A stretch of DNA of 47,940 nucleotides from a virus. The first letter of the stretch is position 1. The number at the start of each line of letters is the position of its first letter. Shown in pieces: positions 17,681 to 25,353 of the stretch. The DNA is taken from the IMG/VR virus record IMGVR_UViG_3300027977_000055, positions 1 through 47,940 of that record; one strand, given 5' to 3'. The notes below the pieces were generated by a model. It was not told where the DNA came from, ran no database searches, and saw only the letters and a program-made list of their open reading frames with translations. A program made the position numbers and the translations under genes.

Positions 17681-17751
17681 GCGGGCGGGGGGCAAGGTGT
17701 TCCATGGGTCTCATAAGCCCACATAGCTTGGTTCGATTCCAAGGCATCGCA
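17681..17751 (+). tRNA. tRNA-Met-like element (anticodon CAT), atypical acceptor stem
   Basis: The anticodon arm TGGGT-CTCATAA-GCCCA (17705-17721, anticodon CAT at 17712-17714), a 5-nt variable loop and a canonical T-arm CTTGG-TTCGATT-CCAAG are clear. The D-arm GGGC-AAGGTG-TTCC pairs in only three positions but keeps A14 and the GG pair. The acceptor stem is poor: GCGGGCG against GCATCGC pairs in about four of seven positions, U8 is missing and CCA is not encoded. It may be a decayed tRNA or one that needs unusual processing. Confidence 0.5.
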
Positions 17752-17810
17752 ACTAAGAATGGGTTGACTACGGTCATAAAATCGAGGTTCCCTATTTTTT
17801 TAAAAAAAGA

Positions 17811-17842
17811 TTTGACGAATTGAAAAGTTCTTTTTATATTTG
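17811..17842 (+). promoter_or_regulatory. Sigma-A type promoter
   Basis: TTTG at 17811-17814, 20-bp spacer, TATATTTG at 17835-17842. Predicted leader of about 14 nt before ATG 17861. Confidence 0.75.
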
Positions 17843-17860
17843 TAGTGTTAAATAACAGAT

Positions 17861-18154
17861 ATGAAAATAAATTTCACATACAATATTCGGATTGAGAACG
17901 AGAAGTTCGGAACCCTCTTGAATGAAACTTTTGTTGATGGTGTTCAGTTTAAGTTATTTTTGAAAATGGTTCACGGTTGTTTGGAACTCAAAGGAGATTT
18001 AGATTTCTTCAATGGTACCGACTTCTTGGTTCACATTCCTTACAAGTATTTGGTTGACTCTATTGTTTTGACTTCCTTGGTTACACCAACAGTTGGTGAA
18101 CTTAGTTTGTCAGAACATATGAAATCTAAGGTGGAAGCTTTAGTTACCAAATAA
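17861..18154 (+). CDS. Hypothetical protein
   Basis: Not recognised. 97 residues, beta-rich N-terminus (MKINFTYNIRIENEKFG) and mixed C-terminus, no membrane segment. It is a monocistronic unit with a consensus promoter upstream and a terminator downstream. The 85-base 3' untranslated region carries three hairpins: CCTGACA-TAA-TGTCAGG (18158-18174), GACTG/CAGTC (18188-18206) and the terminator. Confidence 0.7.
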   Translation: MKINFTYNIRIENEKFGTLLNETFVDGVQFKLFLKMVHGCLELKGDLDFFNGTDFLVHIPYKYLVDSIVLTSLVTPTVGELSLSEHMKSKVEALVTK

Positions 18155-18213
18155 TTTCCTGACATAATGTCAGGTGGTGGAGTGATTGACTGTCATTCGG
18201 TCAGTCCCAAAAG

Positions 18214-18244
18214 AAAAGGTCAGTTTCGGCTGACCTTTTTTATT
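18214..18244 (+). terminator. Intrinsic terminator
   Basis: AAAAGGTCAG, loop TTTCGG, CTGACCTTTT with a continuing T run. It ends the transcription unit 17861-18154 and abuts the convergent minus gene ending at 18240. Confidence 0.85.
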
Positions 18245-18770
18245 TTTTTACTCTATCAGATAATCCTATTGGGATTCCCATATATGAACTGATTTGTTTT
18301 GTAAGAAATGATATCCATTCATTTAATGCATCGGAGTAGTCGTACGGGTTTTCATCCCATAAAAAATCTAATAAACCATCAATATCAAAATGTTTTATCT
18401 CTTCTTCCCCATCGTCATTTATATGTGAGTAGATTATATTTGAATTTGGTATGTCCCAATTTTCTATTATGGCTGTTACATATCTTTCATCATTAATTTC
18501 TTCAACATAAACGGATGAATTTGTAAAATCCAACTCAACGTATGACCCAGGTTCTAAACTATCAATATTAAACCTAAATGGTCCGTCTTTAGTTAATTTT
18601 TTGATTGACTTATTTAATAATGTTTTGGTACCTTCTTCACCTAAAGACTCGTTCATAGACATGAGAAATTCTGATTGAGTCATGTCAAACATCTCCAAAT
18701 ATAAATTCATATTTGGGTTAGGGTATCCACCGCGGGATTTTAAAAATTTTACTATGCCGTTAAAATCCAT
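18240..18770 (-). CDS. Acidic hypothetical protein
   Basis: Not recognised. 176 residues, acidic, soluble. N-terminal helix MDFNGIVKFLKSRGGYPNPN, a middle beta-region (PGSYVELDFTNSSVYVEEI) and an Asp/Glu-rich end. Second gene of a minus-strand pair; it overlaps the zinc-finger gene by 19 nt, so the two are probably co-translated. Confidence 0.7.
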   Translation of the reverse strand: MDFNGIVKFLKSRGGYPNPNMNLYLEMFDMTQSEFLMSMNESLGEEGTKTLLNKSIKKLTKDGPFRFNIDSLEPGSYVELDFTNSSVYVEEINDERYVTAIIENWDIPNSNIIYSHINDDGEEEIKHFDIDGLLDFLWDENPYDYSDALNEWISFLTKQISSYMGIPIGLSDRVKK

Positions 18771-19528
18771 AAGTATTTTTTTTCAATTTCGGCAGTTGCG
18801 TCCGAAATTAGTTCAGTTAATTCCTCAGGGTCTGAAGTTACCTCAATAACATAATTGGACACCTTTTTATAATCGTTTAATAATTCAACTTCAAAATCAC
18901 TTTCATCTAATTTATGTAAGTCATTGTAAATTGAGTTTGAAATTTCGGGAACAACACCATTTAAATTTTCTCTAAAATAGTTGGCAATCACAGGATTGAA
19001 GGTTAGATAAGTTATTGTTGTAAACATAGTTTTGTCGGGGTTTTCGACTACACCGTCTCCATCACATTCATGACATTGATTATAACCATCTCCATCGCAT
19101 TCACCACAATCAAGTTCACCTCCACCCTGACACGAGGAGCAAGGCTCACCATCCACTTCTCCTGTTCCATCACAGTCATCACATTCAACTGTTGAACTAC
19201 CATCACACATTGAGCAATCATAACGACCATCTCCACCGCATTCATCACAAGTATCTGAAATTTGGGCTTCGTTTTCGGAACCAAGGATTATTGCGGTAGT
19301 ATTTTTAACTTTATTAATAATTTGGTCATAAGAATATCCTTCTCTATGTAGAAATAACATAATTGCAAATTTGGAATCATCATCATTTGTAAATTTCCTA
19401 AATCTTCCACCATACTCCCATTCCCACAATTTATTAATTTGTACGGTAATAAGGTCAAGTATGTTTGGTATTTGGTCAAACACATAAGAGTATTTCAAAA
19501 CGTATTGATAAATTTTCTCGTTGGTCAC
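18752..19528 (-). CDS. DnaJ-type cysteine-rich zinc-finger protein without J domain
   Basis: 258 residues from GTG 19528. Between about residues 90 and 160 there are six CxxC units, several as the chaperone-type CxxCxGxG: CDECGGDG, CSMCDGSS, CDDCDGTG, CSSCQGGG, CGECDGDG, CHECDGDG. DnaJ/Hsp40 has four such units binding two zinc ions. There is no HPD-containing J domain, so it cannot stimulate DnaK the usual way. The flanks are helical and acidic. It may be a phage folding helper or a zinc-dependent scaffold. A TATTTATA motif lies about 15 nt upstream of the start on the minus strand. Confidence 0.75.
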   Translation of the reverse strand: MTNEKIYQYVLKYSYVFDQIPNILDLITVQINKLWEWEYGGRFRKFTNDDDSKFAIMLFLHREGYSYDQIINKVKNTTAIILGSENEAQISDTCDECGGDGRYDCSMCDGSSTVECDDCDGTGEVDGEPCSSCQGGGELDCGECDGDGYNQCHECDGDGVVENPDKTMFTTITYLTFNPVIANYFRENLNGVVPEISNSIYNDLHKLDESDFEVELLNDYKKVSNYVIEVTSDPEELTELISDATAEIEKKYLWILTA

Positions 19529-19610
19529 AGTCTGACTTTTAATATAAATACAGTAAAAGTGAATTGATAGTATTTTTTTTCAATATTTGGTATGTATTAT
19601 TAAAATAAAA

Positions 19611-19916
19611 ATGGAAATAAAAATTACAAACCTTGAAATTTTGGAAAGACCAAATGATTTGGAACTCGGAAAATACGTTAGAGAAAAGTATTGGAATGAG
19701 CGTGATAACCGTTTGAAAAATTATGACGAACATGTCAAGTTAGTTACTGATGATTACGGACATGTCGTTGGTATTGAAGAACGTTCTGATGATGAGTATG
19801 AAAGTTGTGTTATTTGTGGTAGAAAAACAAGTTATACCAAAAACACACACGTTGATATGAGAAGGGGTTTTATTGATGGCGTTGGACAAGCTTGTGACGG
19901 TTCTTGTAGAATTTAA
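19611..19916 (+). CDS. Small zinc-binding protein
   Basis: 101 residues from ATG 19611; an upstream TTG would add eight residues and is not favoured. The C-terminal half has CVICGRKTSYTKNTHVDMRR and then ACDGSC, i.e. two CxxC-type pairs framing a conserved-looking loop, likely a zinc ribbon. The N-terminal half is charged and helical (YVREKYWNERDNRLKN). Function unknown. Confidence 0.7.
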   Translation: MEIKITNLEILERPNDLELGKYVREKYWNERDNRLKNYDEHVKLVTDDYGHVVGIEERSDDEYESCVICGRKTSYTKNTHVDMRRGFIDGVGQACDGSCRI

Positions 19917-19924
19917 AAAAAAAG

Positions 19925-19955
19925 TTTGGCGGTTCGGATTTTGTGCGTATCTTTG
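19925..19955 (+). promoter_or_regulatory. Sigma-A type promoter
   Basis: TTTG at 19925-19928, 19-bp spacer, TATCTTTG at 19948-19955, followed by a leader of about 20 nt to ATG 19979. The bases after the -7 element (TAGTGTTAAA) repeat those at the 17861 promoter. Confidence 0.8.
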
Positions 19956-19978
19956 TAGTGTTAAAAACAACCACTACT

Positions 19979-20446
19979 ATGACAAACACAATCTCTACCC
20001 CGACCAAATCAATCATCAAAGTAACTGAAGGCGTAATGTCAGGAGACGTATTCTACGGCTCATTTGACACCATCATAGACGGCAAACGTCTGTCGGTTAC
20101 GGTCTCTAACTTCCTTAAAGACACAGACAAGGAATACGAATTCCGTGTGGCAGGAAAATGTCAGGCAGGATTCATCACTATCCACGACACCAAAGGAACT
20201 CCTCACTCAGTTATTGCTGGTTACAAGAAAGATGCTTTGATTAACATTCAGGTGAAGGGCGAAAGTGGACATTGGTTCAACGTATTCACTACCAAAGGTG
20301 GTAAGTGGAACGGTATTGACAAAGGGTTCTTGGAAGTTATGACAGTTGGTGATATGAGAAGTTCTCACCCCAAAATGTGTGATATGAACATTTGGGATTT
20401 CATGGGAGCCAAAACTTGGGCAGACAAAGCCTTCACTCAAAACTAA
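19979..20446 (+). CDS. Hypothetical protein
   Basis: Not recognised. 155 residues. The start at ATG 19979 is chosen because an earlier in-frame start lies inside the promoter. Beta-rich (SGDVFYGSFDTIIDGKRLSV) with a Trp/Gly C-terminal part (GESGHWFNVFTTKGGKW). Flanked by a consensus promoter and a perfect terminator, hence a single-gene unit. The region is noticeably richer in C-ending codons than most neighbours. Confidence 0.75.
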   Translation: MTNTISTPTKSIIKVTEGVMSGDVFYGSFDTIIDGKRLSVTVSNFLKDTDKEYEFRVAGKCQAGFITIHDTKGTPHSVIAGYKKDALINIQVKGESGHWFNVFTTKGGKWNGIDKGFLEVMTVGDMRSSHPKMCDMNIWDFMGAKTWADKAFTQN

Positions 20447-20453
20447 GAGTGAG

Positions 20454-20486
20454 AATCCCCTCTGAAAAAAAGAGGGGATTTTTTTC
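20454..20486 (+). terminator. Intrinsic terminator
   Basis: AATCCCCTCT, loop GAAAAAA, AGAGGGGATT: a perfect 10-bp stem followed by a T run. Confidence 0.9.
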
Positions 20487-20489
20487 TTT

Positions 20490-20524
20490 TTTGCTTGTGG
20501 GGATGAAGTTTATTTGTATCTTTG
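20490..20524 (+). promoter_or_regulatory. Sigma-A type promoter
   Basis: TATCTTTG at 20517-20524 with TTTG at 20490-20493, a 23-bp spacer, longer than at the other sites. A leader of about 17 nt precedes ATG 20545. Confidence 0.6.
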
Positions 20525-20544
20525 TATAACAAATAACAAACACC

Positions 20545-21288
20545 ATGACAGACACCATCAAAATCACCGAGAAAGTTCGTAACTACCAAGGAAACAACAG
20601 TTTTATCAACAAAATGAAAGATTCCCTTGACCAATGGGGACGTTTAACACCAAAACAAATGGAAGCCGCAGAAAAATGTCTTAACAGTCAACCAACCAAG
20701 ATTACTGTAGATGAGCGTCCCGAACTCAAACGTATCGTAGAATACACAGGGGAAAGTAAGTTCGTAAAGGACATCGCCGAGAAGTTCCAAAAGTGGGGAA
20801 CTTTGACTGACAAACAAATCACAGCAGCAATTGCTCAGATTGACAAGGAGGAATACAAAGACAAGGTTCTTAAACTACGTATTCCGACTCCTGGTGAGAC
20901 TATCTTGATTGGTCGTAAGATTGGTCAACAACTCAAAGAGACTTACGGTCTTGAGTTTAACCCAACCTTAATTGATATCACCAAGATGTTGGGTATATCA
21001 CCAAAGGCTGTGAAGTTCCAAGGTAAGATGACGGTAAAACGTAGTAAGGTTTGTATGTGTTGTGCTAAAACTTTGACTGATGAGTTCTCAATGTTGACTG
21101 GTATGGGTAAGATTTGTTCTAAACACATGAGGGTCCCATACATCACCGACAGGTCTCAGGCGGAACAATACCGTGAGGACTACCTCAAAAGAGTGGAAGA
21201 GATTGGTTTGATGGAGTTTTGGATTCCAAGGTCACAAATCAAAAAGTGGGAGGGTGACAGGAGTATCATGTTGGAAATGTTGTCCTAA
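20545..21288 (+). CDS. Zinc-binding protein with duplicated WG.LT.KQ segment (DUF6011-like end)
   Basis: 247 residues. Two internal repeats in the first half: FINKMKDSLDQWGRLTPKQM (about residue 20) and FVKDIAEKFQKWGTLTDKQI (about residue 73), each ending in an Ala-rich helix. The second half has CMCCAKTLTDEFSMLTGMGK followed by CSKHM, which resembles the DUF6011-type zinc site (Cxx C ... LTD..S...GIG..C). Proteins of this layout occur in phages and plasmids; the role is unknown. Own promoter and own terminator. Confidence 0.75.
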   Translation: MTDTIKITEKVRNYQGNNSFINKMKDSLDQWGRLTPKQMEAAEKCLNSQPTKITVDERPELKRIVEYTGESKFVKDIAEKFQKWGTLTDKQITAAIAQIDKEEYKDKVLKLRIPTPGETILIGRKIGQQLKETYGLEFNPTLIDITKMLGISPKAVKFQGKMTVKRSKVCMCCAKTLTDEFSMLTGMGKICSKHMRVPYITDRSQAEQYREDYLKRVEEIGLMEFWIPRSQIKKWEGDRSIMLEMLS

Positions 21289-21293
21289 AGTGT

Positions 21294-21328
21294 AAGGGTC
21301 TCTGTAAAAGGAGACCCTTCATTTTTTA
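21294..21328 (+). terminator. Intrinsic terminator
   Basis: AAGGGTCTC, 8-nt loop, GAGACCCTT, then CATTTTTT. It also covers the stop of the small minus-strand gene at 21319. Confidence 0.85.
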
Positions 21329-21399
21329 TTACGAACTGCAACACTGAGCATCCCAAGGAGTAGAAAAACCAATATCAGTGGTAATAGTTCCTGTAACAT
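21319..21399 (-). CDS. Small single-span membrane peptide
   Basis: 26 residues, ATG 21399 to TGA 21319. MLQELLPLILVFLLLGMLSV is one hydrophobic helix, followed by a positively charged end (RNKK), giving a likely N-out orientation. ATATTTATTTGA lies immediately before the ATG on the minus strand, matching the TATTTAT motif seen before other genes, which is the main support for such a short reading frame. Could be a holin-like or regulatory peptide; it could also be chance. Confidence 0.45.
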   Translation of the reverse strand: MLQELLPLILVFLLLGMLSVAVRNKK

Positions 21400-21466
21400 T
21401 CAAATAAATATTTTTCTTGAAAAAACTCAATTGACTCGTAGAGTTGTTTACCTATAATTTTATTGT

Positions 21467-22714
21467 ATGCAAACAAAAAAACCATCGGCAATCGTTTACG
21501 GTTGGCACACTTTGGGGGAGATTATATTACATTCAGACATTTACTGGGAGGAACACCTTCATGATGAGGTTGTGATTTATTCTTTACCCTATGAGAATAC
21601 AGTCATTGAAGATTATACACAGTATAAACCTGACCTAATTATTTCTTTTGATGAGAACATTGAAATACCACATTTTCATCTAACGAGATTTCACATTCAT
21701 TATGATGAACCGTTACCTGATATGGTTTTGGCAAATGTGATTGTATGTCAGTCTGTTTTCAGAAACACCGAATACATACGTCCACGGTTCTCAGTATTCA
21801 CTCCAACGTATAAGACAAACGAAAGGATTTACAGAACCTATGAGAGTATGAAAAAACAAACATTCACCAATTGGGAATGGATTGTGTTGGATGATTCCCC
21901 TGATGATGTTACGTGGAATATCCTCAAGAAAATTGCTGAGAAGGACTACAGGGTAAAACCTCACAAGTTGTATCCAATTACAGGTGGTAACGTTGGTTTG
22001 GCAAAACACAGAGCGGCAACACTTGGTGATGGGGATTGGTTGGTTGAGTTGGACCATGATGATGCATTAACTTCAGAGTGTTTACAAATCTCTCATGATG
22101 CCATCCTTCAATACCCCGATGCTGGTTTCCTATACACAGACGTGACCGAGTGTTACGAGGATGGTGAATTCAAATACTATGACCACGATTGGTCAGGTGA
22201 TTGGTATGCGAGACACGACAATTACTTTGACTTTGGATATGCAGGTCATACCAAAGTTATGGTTGATGGTGTGGAGAGATTGGCACATTGGTACCCTGAT
22301 ATCAACCCATTGTCCATACGGTTTAACATATCAATGCCAAACCATGTAAGAATGTGGGAGAGAAAACTATATCATGAGATTGGTGGACACAACAAGTTGA
22401 CACCTGTTGCTGATGACTTTGAACTTATTGTTCATACATTTCTACATACACGAATGATTCACGTCAAAAAAATGTTATACATCCAATATAACAATAAAAA
22501 TTCAACGGTTGATAACAATGCGACAGACATCAATCGTAGAGCAAGATTAATCCGAGACCACTATGACAAACGAATTCATGAGAGAATCATTGAGTTGGGT
22601 TTTGAAGATTGGAATTGGGATGAAGAACTGGGTCACTCTCAGAAGTTTCAAAACCGTGGGGGAGTGAGAAAGTATCATAATGAAGAACAAGTAATGAATT
22701 ACATCTATGAATAA
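21467..22714 (+). CDS. Glycosyltransferase, GT2 family
   Basis: 415 residues. After about 100 N-terminal residues of unassigned fold, a GT-A domain begins with RFSVFTPTYKTNERIYRTYE and QTFTNWEWIVLDDSPDD, the usual nucleotide-sugar-binding start, followed by VGLAKHRAATLGDGDWLVEL and the metal-binding DHDD (DxD). The acceptor is unknown. It overlaps the next glycosyltransferase by 8 nt, and the two precede a UDP-galactopyranose mutase, so the three probably build or modify a galactofuranose-containing glycan on the virion or host surface. A TAATTTTA element 4 nt before the ATG is a one-mismatch version of the leaderless promoter. Confidence 0.85.
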   Translation: MQTKKPSAIVYGWHTLGEIILHSDIYWEEHLHDEVVIYSLPYENTVIEDYTQYKPDLIISFDENIEIPHFHLTRFHIHYDEPLPDMVLANVIVCQSVFRNTEYIRPRFSVFTPTYKTNERIYRTYESMKKQTFTNWEWIVLDDSPDDVTWNILKKIAEKDYRVKPHKLYPITGGNVGLAKHRAATLGDGDWLVELDHDDALTSECLQISHDAILQYPDAGFLYTDVTECYEDGEFKYYDHDWSGDWYARHDNYFDFGYAGHTKVMVDGVERLAHWYPDINPLSIRFNISMPNHVRMWERKLYHEIGGHNKLTPVADDFELIVHTFLHTRMIHVKKMLYIQYNNKNSTVDNNATDINRRARLIRDHYDKRIHERIIELGFEDWNWDEELGHSQKFQNRGGVRKYHNEEQVMNYIYE

Positions 22715-23870
22715 TAACAAGAAAATTAAATTGTGTTTAAACGCAATGGTTGCCAACGAGGCACCAACAATAACCCGAATGTTAGAAACAGTGTGGAGAC
22801 ACATTGACTATTGGGTTATCCAAGATAACGGTTCAAAAGACGGAACTCAGGACATTATCCGTAACTTCTTTGCGGAAAAAGGAATCCCTGGTTTACTCTA
22901 TGAGATTGAATGGCAATATCCAGGTTGGAACCGAGACCATACCTTGAAGACATGTCTCCAAACAGACCACGGATGTCAATGGATTTTGAGGATGGACGCT
23001 GATGAGATTCTTGAGATTGATGAAGATTTTGATTGGTCCGTATTGGATGACTTGAGTGTGGATTCTTATAACGTAATTGCACATGCAAACGGTATGAGAT
23101 ACTACCGAACTTGGTTGTGGAATGCTGACCGACCATGGTTCTTCCAACACGATAAAAGACACGAAACAATCCACTTACCTGAAATCGGTGAAGGGTTTGT
23201 TAGAGTTACTCTCCCTGAAGGATTCAGACATGTGGTTCACAGTGACGGACAGACTTGGAATGTTCCAAGAAAGTTCTTGAAAGACGCGTTGGAACTTGAG
23301 ATTGACAAAGTGGTTGGTAATACCGTTAAAGAAGATTTGTATCACCTTTGGTATGTTGCAAAATCATACTCTGATTGTTGGGGTAAGTCTGACGAACTTC
23401 CATTTGGTTTAGACCACTCAAAAGAATTTGCTAGAAGATGTATTTTCTACTACGAAAAGTTCATGGAGTATTCTCACAACTATTATGTTACTGGTAGACC
23501 TGCAAGAATTGATGAGATGGCTTACTTCGCATTTATCTTGATGGGTCAGGCTTGGGAAGTAATTGGTGACTTGGAAAAAGCTGAAAAGTGTTTTCATCAG
23601 GCAGAGGCGTTCGCTCCAATAAGAAACGAACACTTACTCTACCTGTGTTTCTTCTTGGAAACTCAAAGAAGATACGATGAAATCTATGGATACTTACAAA
23701 TTATGATGGGACAAGAAAGAGTGAATCCATTCCCTCAGATGTGTTTCTTGATTGAAGACCGTTGTTACCATAACACATCAAATTTCTTACAAGAGTGGTC
23801 AGATAAACTCAAACGTAGAATTGAGGAACCAGTATTAAGTTCTGACGGTGTTGAATTTGATTTCGAATAG
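22707..23870 (+). CDS. Glycosyltransferase, GT2 family with TPR-like C-terminus
   Basis: 387 residues. N-terminal GT-A domain: LCLNAMVANEAPTITRMLET, VIQDNGSKDGTQDIIRNFF, and DxD site RMDADE near residue 95. The C-terminal 110 residues contain helical hairpins (AWEVIGDLEKAEKCFHQAEA) like tetratricopeptide repeats, a common extension in enzymes that modify protein or peptide-linked glycans. It sits between overlapping genes for another GT2 and UDP-galactopyranose mutase. Confidence 0.85.
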   Translation: MNNNKKIKLCLNAMVANEAPTITRMLETVWRHIDYWVIQDNGSKDGTQDIIRNFFAEKGIPGLLYEIEWQYPGWNRDHTLKTCLQTDHGCQWILRMDADEILEIDEDFDWSVLDDLSVDSYNVIAHANGMRYYRTWLWNADRPWFFQHDKRHETIHLPEIGEGFVRVTLPEGFRHVVHSDGQTWNVPRKFLKDALELEIDKVVGNTVKEDLYHLWYVAKSYSDCWGKSDELPFGLDHSKEFARRCIFYYEKFMEYSHNYYVTGRPARIDEMAYFAFILMGQAWEVIGDLEKAEKCFHQAEAFAPIRNEHLLYLCFFLETQRRYDEIYGYLQIMMGQERVNPFPQMCFLIEDRCYHNTSNFLQEWSDKLKRRIEEPVLSSDGVEFDFE

Positions 23871-24960
23871 CAAATATGATTACCTAATCGTAGGCGCAGG
23901 ACTCTTCGGAGCAACCTGTGCCTACGAGTTGGGTAAAAATCATAGAGTACTTGTAATAGATAAAAGAAGTCACATTGGGGGTAACTGTTATACCGAAGAT
24001 GTTGACGGAATTCATGTTCACCGATACGGTGCACACATCTTTCATACAGACAGTAAAAAGATATGGGATTGGGTAAATCAATTTGCAGATTTTAAACAGT
24101 TTGTTAATTCACCCATAGCAAACTACAAAGAAGAGTTATACACCCTCCCATTTAATATGTGGACATTCTACCAACTGTGGGGTGTGAAGACAGAAGAACA
24201 AGCAAAGGCGAAGATAGAGGAACAAAGGTATAAGGGTCCTGTAACTAACTTAGAACAACAAGCCTTGTCTATGGTTGGTACCGACATATATGAGAAGTTT
24301 ATTAAGGGATATACCGAGAAACAATGGGGGAAGAAATGTGCGGAACTACCTGCGTCAATCATCAAAAGAATACCTGTAAGGTTTACATGGGACAATAATT
24401 ACTTCAATGATAGATACCAAGGTATTCCTGTTGGCGGGTACACACAGATATTTGAAAAGTTATTGGACAATGTTGATGTGTTCTTGAACCAAGACTTCTT
24501 TGAAAACAAAAGAATGTGGGAAGAGGCTGCGGATAAGATAATCTACACAGGACCAATTGATAAGTTTTTTGATTACGAACATGGTAGATTAGAATACCGT
24601 AGTTTGAGGTGGGAGAACGTCCATATTACTTCACACAGTTTTCAAGGACATCCCGTGGTTAATTATACTGACAGTGATACACCATTCACAAGGATTTTAG
24701 AACATAAGTTCTTTGACTATCAAAATCAAAAAACAAGTTATGTTAGTAAAGAATATCCCTGTGACTATACAGGTGATAATGAACCGTATTACCCAATCAA
24801 GGATGATACAAATGGTGAGATTTACACCAAATATAAAATACAAGGTGATAAACTTGAGAAGTATATGTTCGGCGGTAGGTTAGGAACTTATCAATACTAT
24901 GACATGCACCAAGTTATTGCTCAGGCACTTCATCTTTGTCAGAAAATAAAAATGGGTTAA
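23848..24960 (+). CDS. glf: UDP-galactopyranose mutase
   Basis: 370 residues, the normal length for the bacterial enzyme, which interconverts UDP-galactopyranose and UDP-galactofuranose using reduced FAD. The FAD-binding Rossmann start YLIVGAGLFGATCAYELGKN is followed by the family signature IGGNCYTEDVDGIHVHRYG and AHIFHT; KGYTEKQWG, PVGGYTQIFE and the closing GRLGTYQYYDM are also typical. The apparent start is TTG 23848, overlapping the upstream glycosyltransferase by 23 nt; no in-frame ATG exists near the N-terminus. It supplies the sugar donor for the two adjacent glycosyltransferases (inference). Confidence 0.93.
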   Translation: MLNLISNSKYDYLIVGAGLFGATCAYELGKNHRVLVIDKRSHIGGNCYTEDVDGIHVHRYGAHIFHTDSKKIWDWVNQFADFKQFVNSPIANYKEELYTLPFNMWTFYQLWGVKTEEQAKAKIEEQRYKGPVTNLEQQALSMVGTDIYEKFIKGYTEKQWGKKCAELPASIIKRIPVRFTWDNNYFNDRYQGIPVGGYTQIFEKLLDNVDVFLNQDFFENKRMWEEAADKIIYTGPIDKFFDYEHGRLEYRSLRWENVHITSHSFQGHPVVNYTDSDTPFTRILEHKFFDYQNQKTSYVSKEYPCDYTGDNEPYYPIKDDTNGEIYTKYKIQGDKLEKYMFGGRLGTYQYYDMHQVIAQALHLCQKIKMG

Positions 24961-24963
24961 GTT

Positions 24964-25251
24964 TTACTCAAATGAAACATCTGTACAACAGAATGAATCG
25001 TTAGATACTTGAGAGATGATGTTGGTTATTTTTGACTTGAGTCTATTGGCGATTGCAATTCTATCAACAAACTCAGAATCTGTATAGATTTTTAATCCAT
25101 AAACCCAATCACACATTGCTGACATAACAGGTGATTTAAATAAAAATGTTATGTCAACACGGTATACATCAGATAAAATAGGGTCTTTCTTGATTGCCGA
25201 CTTGACAATCTTTTGTAGAGACCTTTTTAATATGAGATTTTTATCCGGCAT
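24964..25251 (-). CDS. Small hypothetical protein
   Basis: Not recognised. 95 residues, basic N-terminus (MPDKNLILKRSLQKIVKSAI), mixed alpha/beta, four Cys of which two are adjacent near the end (FCCTD). Convergent with glf. GTATTTATG lies about 25 nt upstream on the minus strand. Confidence 0.65.
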   Translation of the reverse strand: MPDKNLILKRSLQKIVKSAIKKDPILSDVYRVDITFLFKSPVMSAMCDWVYGLKIYTDSEFVDRIAIANRLKSKITNIISQVSNDSFCCTDVSFE

Positions 25252-25353
25252 GTTTTGGTAAGTATAAACATAAATACTTAAATATCCTCAATTATGTTTC
25301 AATAAACGAGGTATTTCTTATATTATAGGTATTTATTTTTTAAAGGTCACCCA

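Noticed and set aside
17752-17800. Second tRNA-like sequence (GGTCATAA) after the tRNA-Met-like element
   Set aside because: No T-arm, no acceptor stem and no consistent cloverleaf could be built.
21431-21458. TTGACT-N16-TATAAT resembling an E. coli sigma-70 promoter
   Set aside because: Bacteroidetes housekeeping RNA polymerase does not use this consensus, and an overlapping TAATTTTA element at the 4-nt spacing fits the local pattern better.
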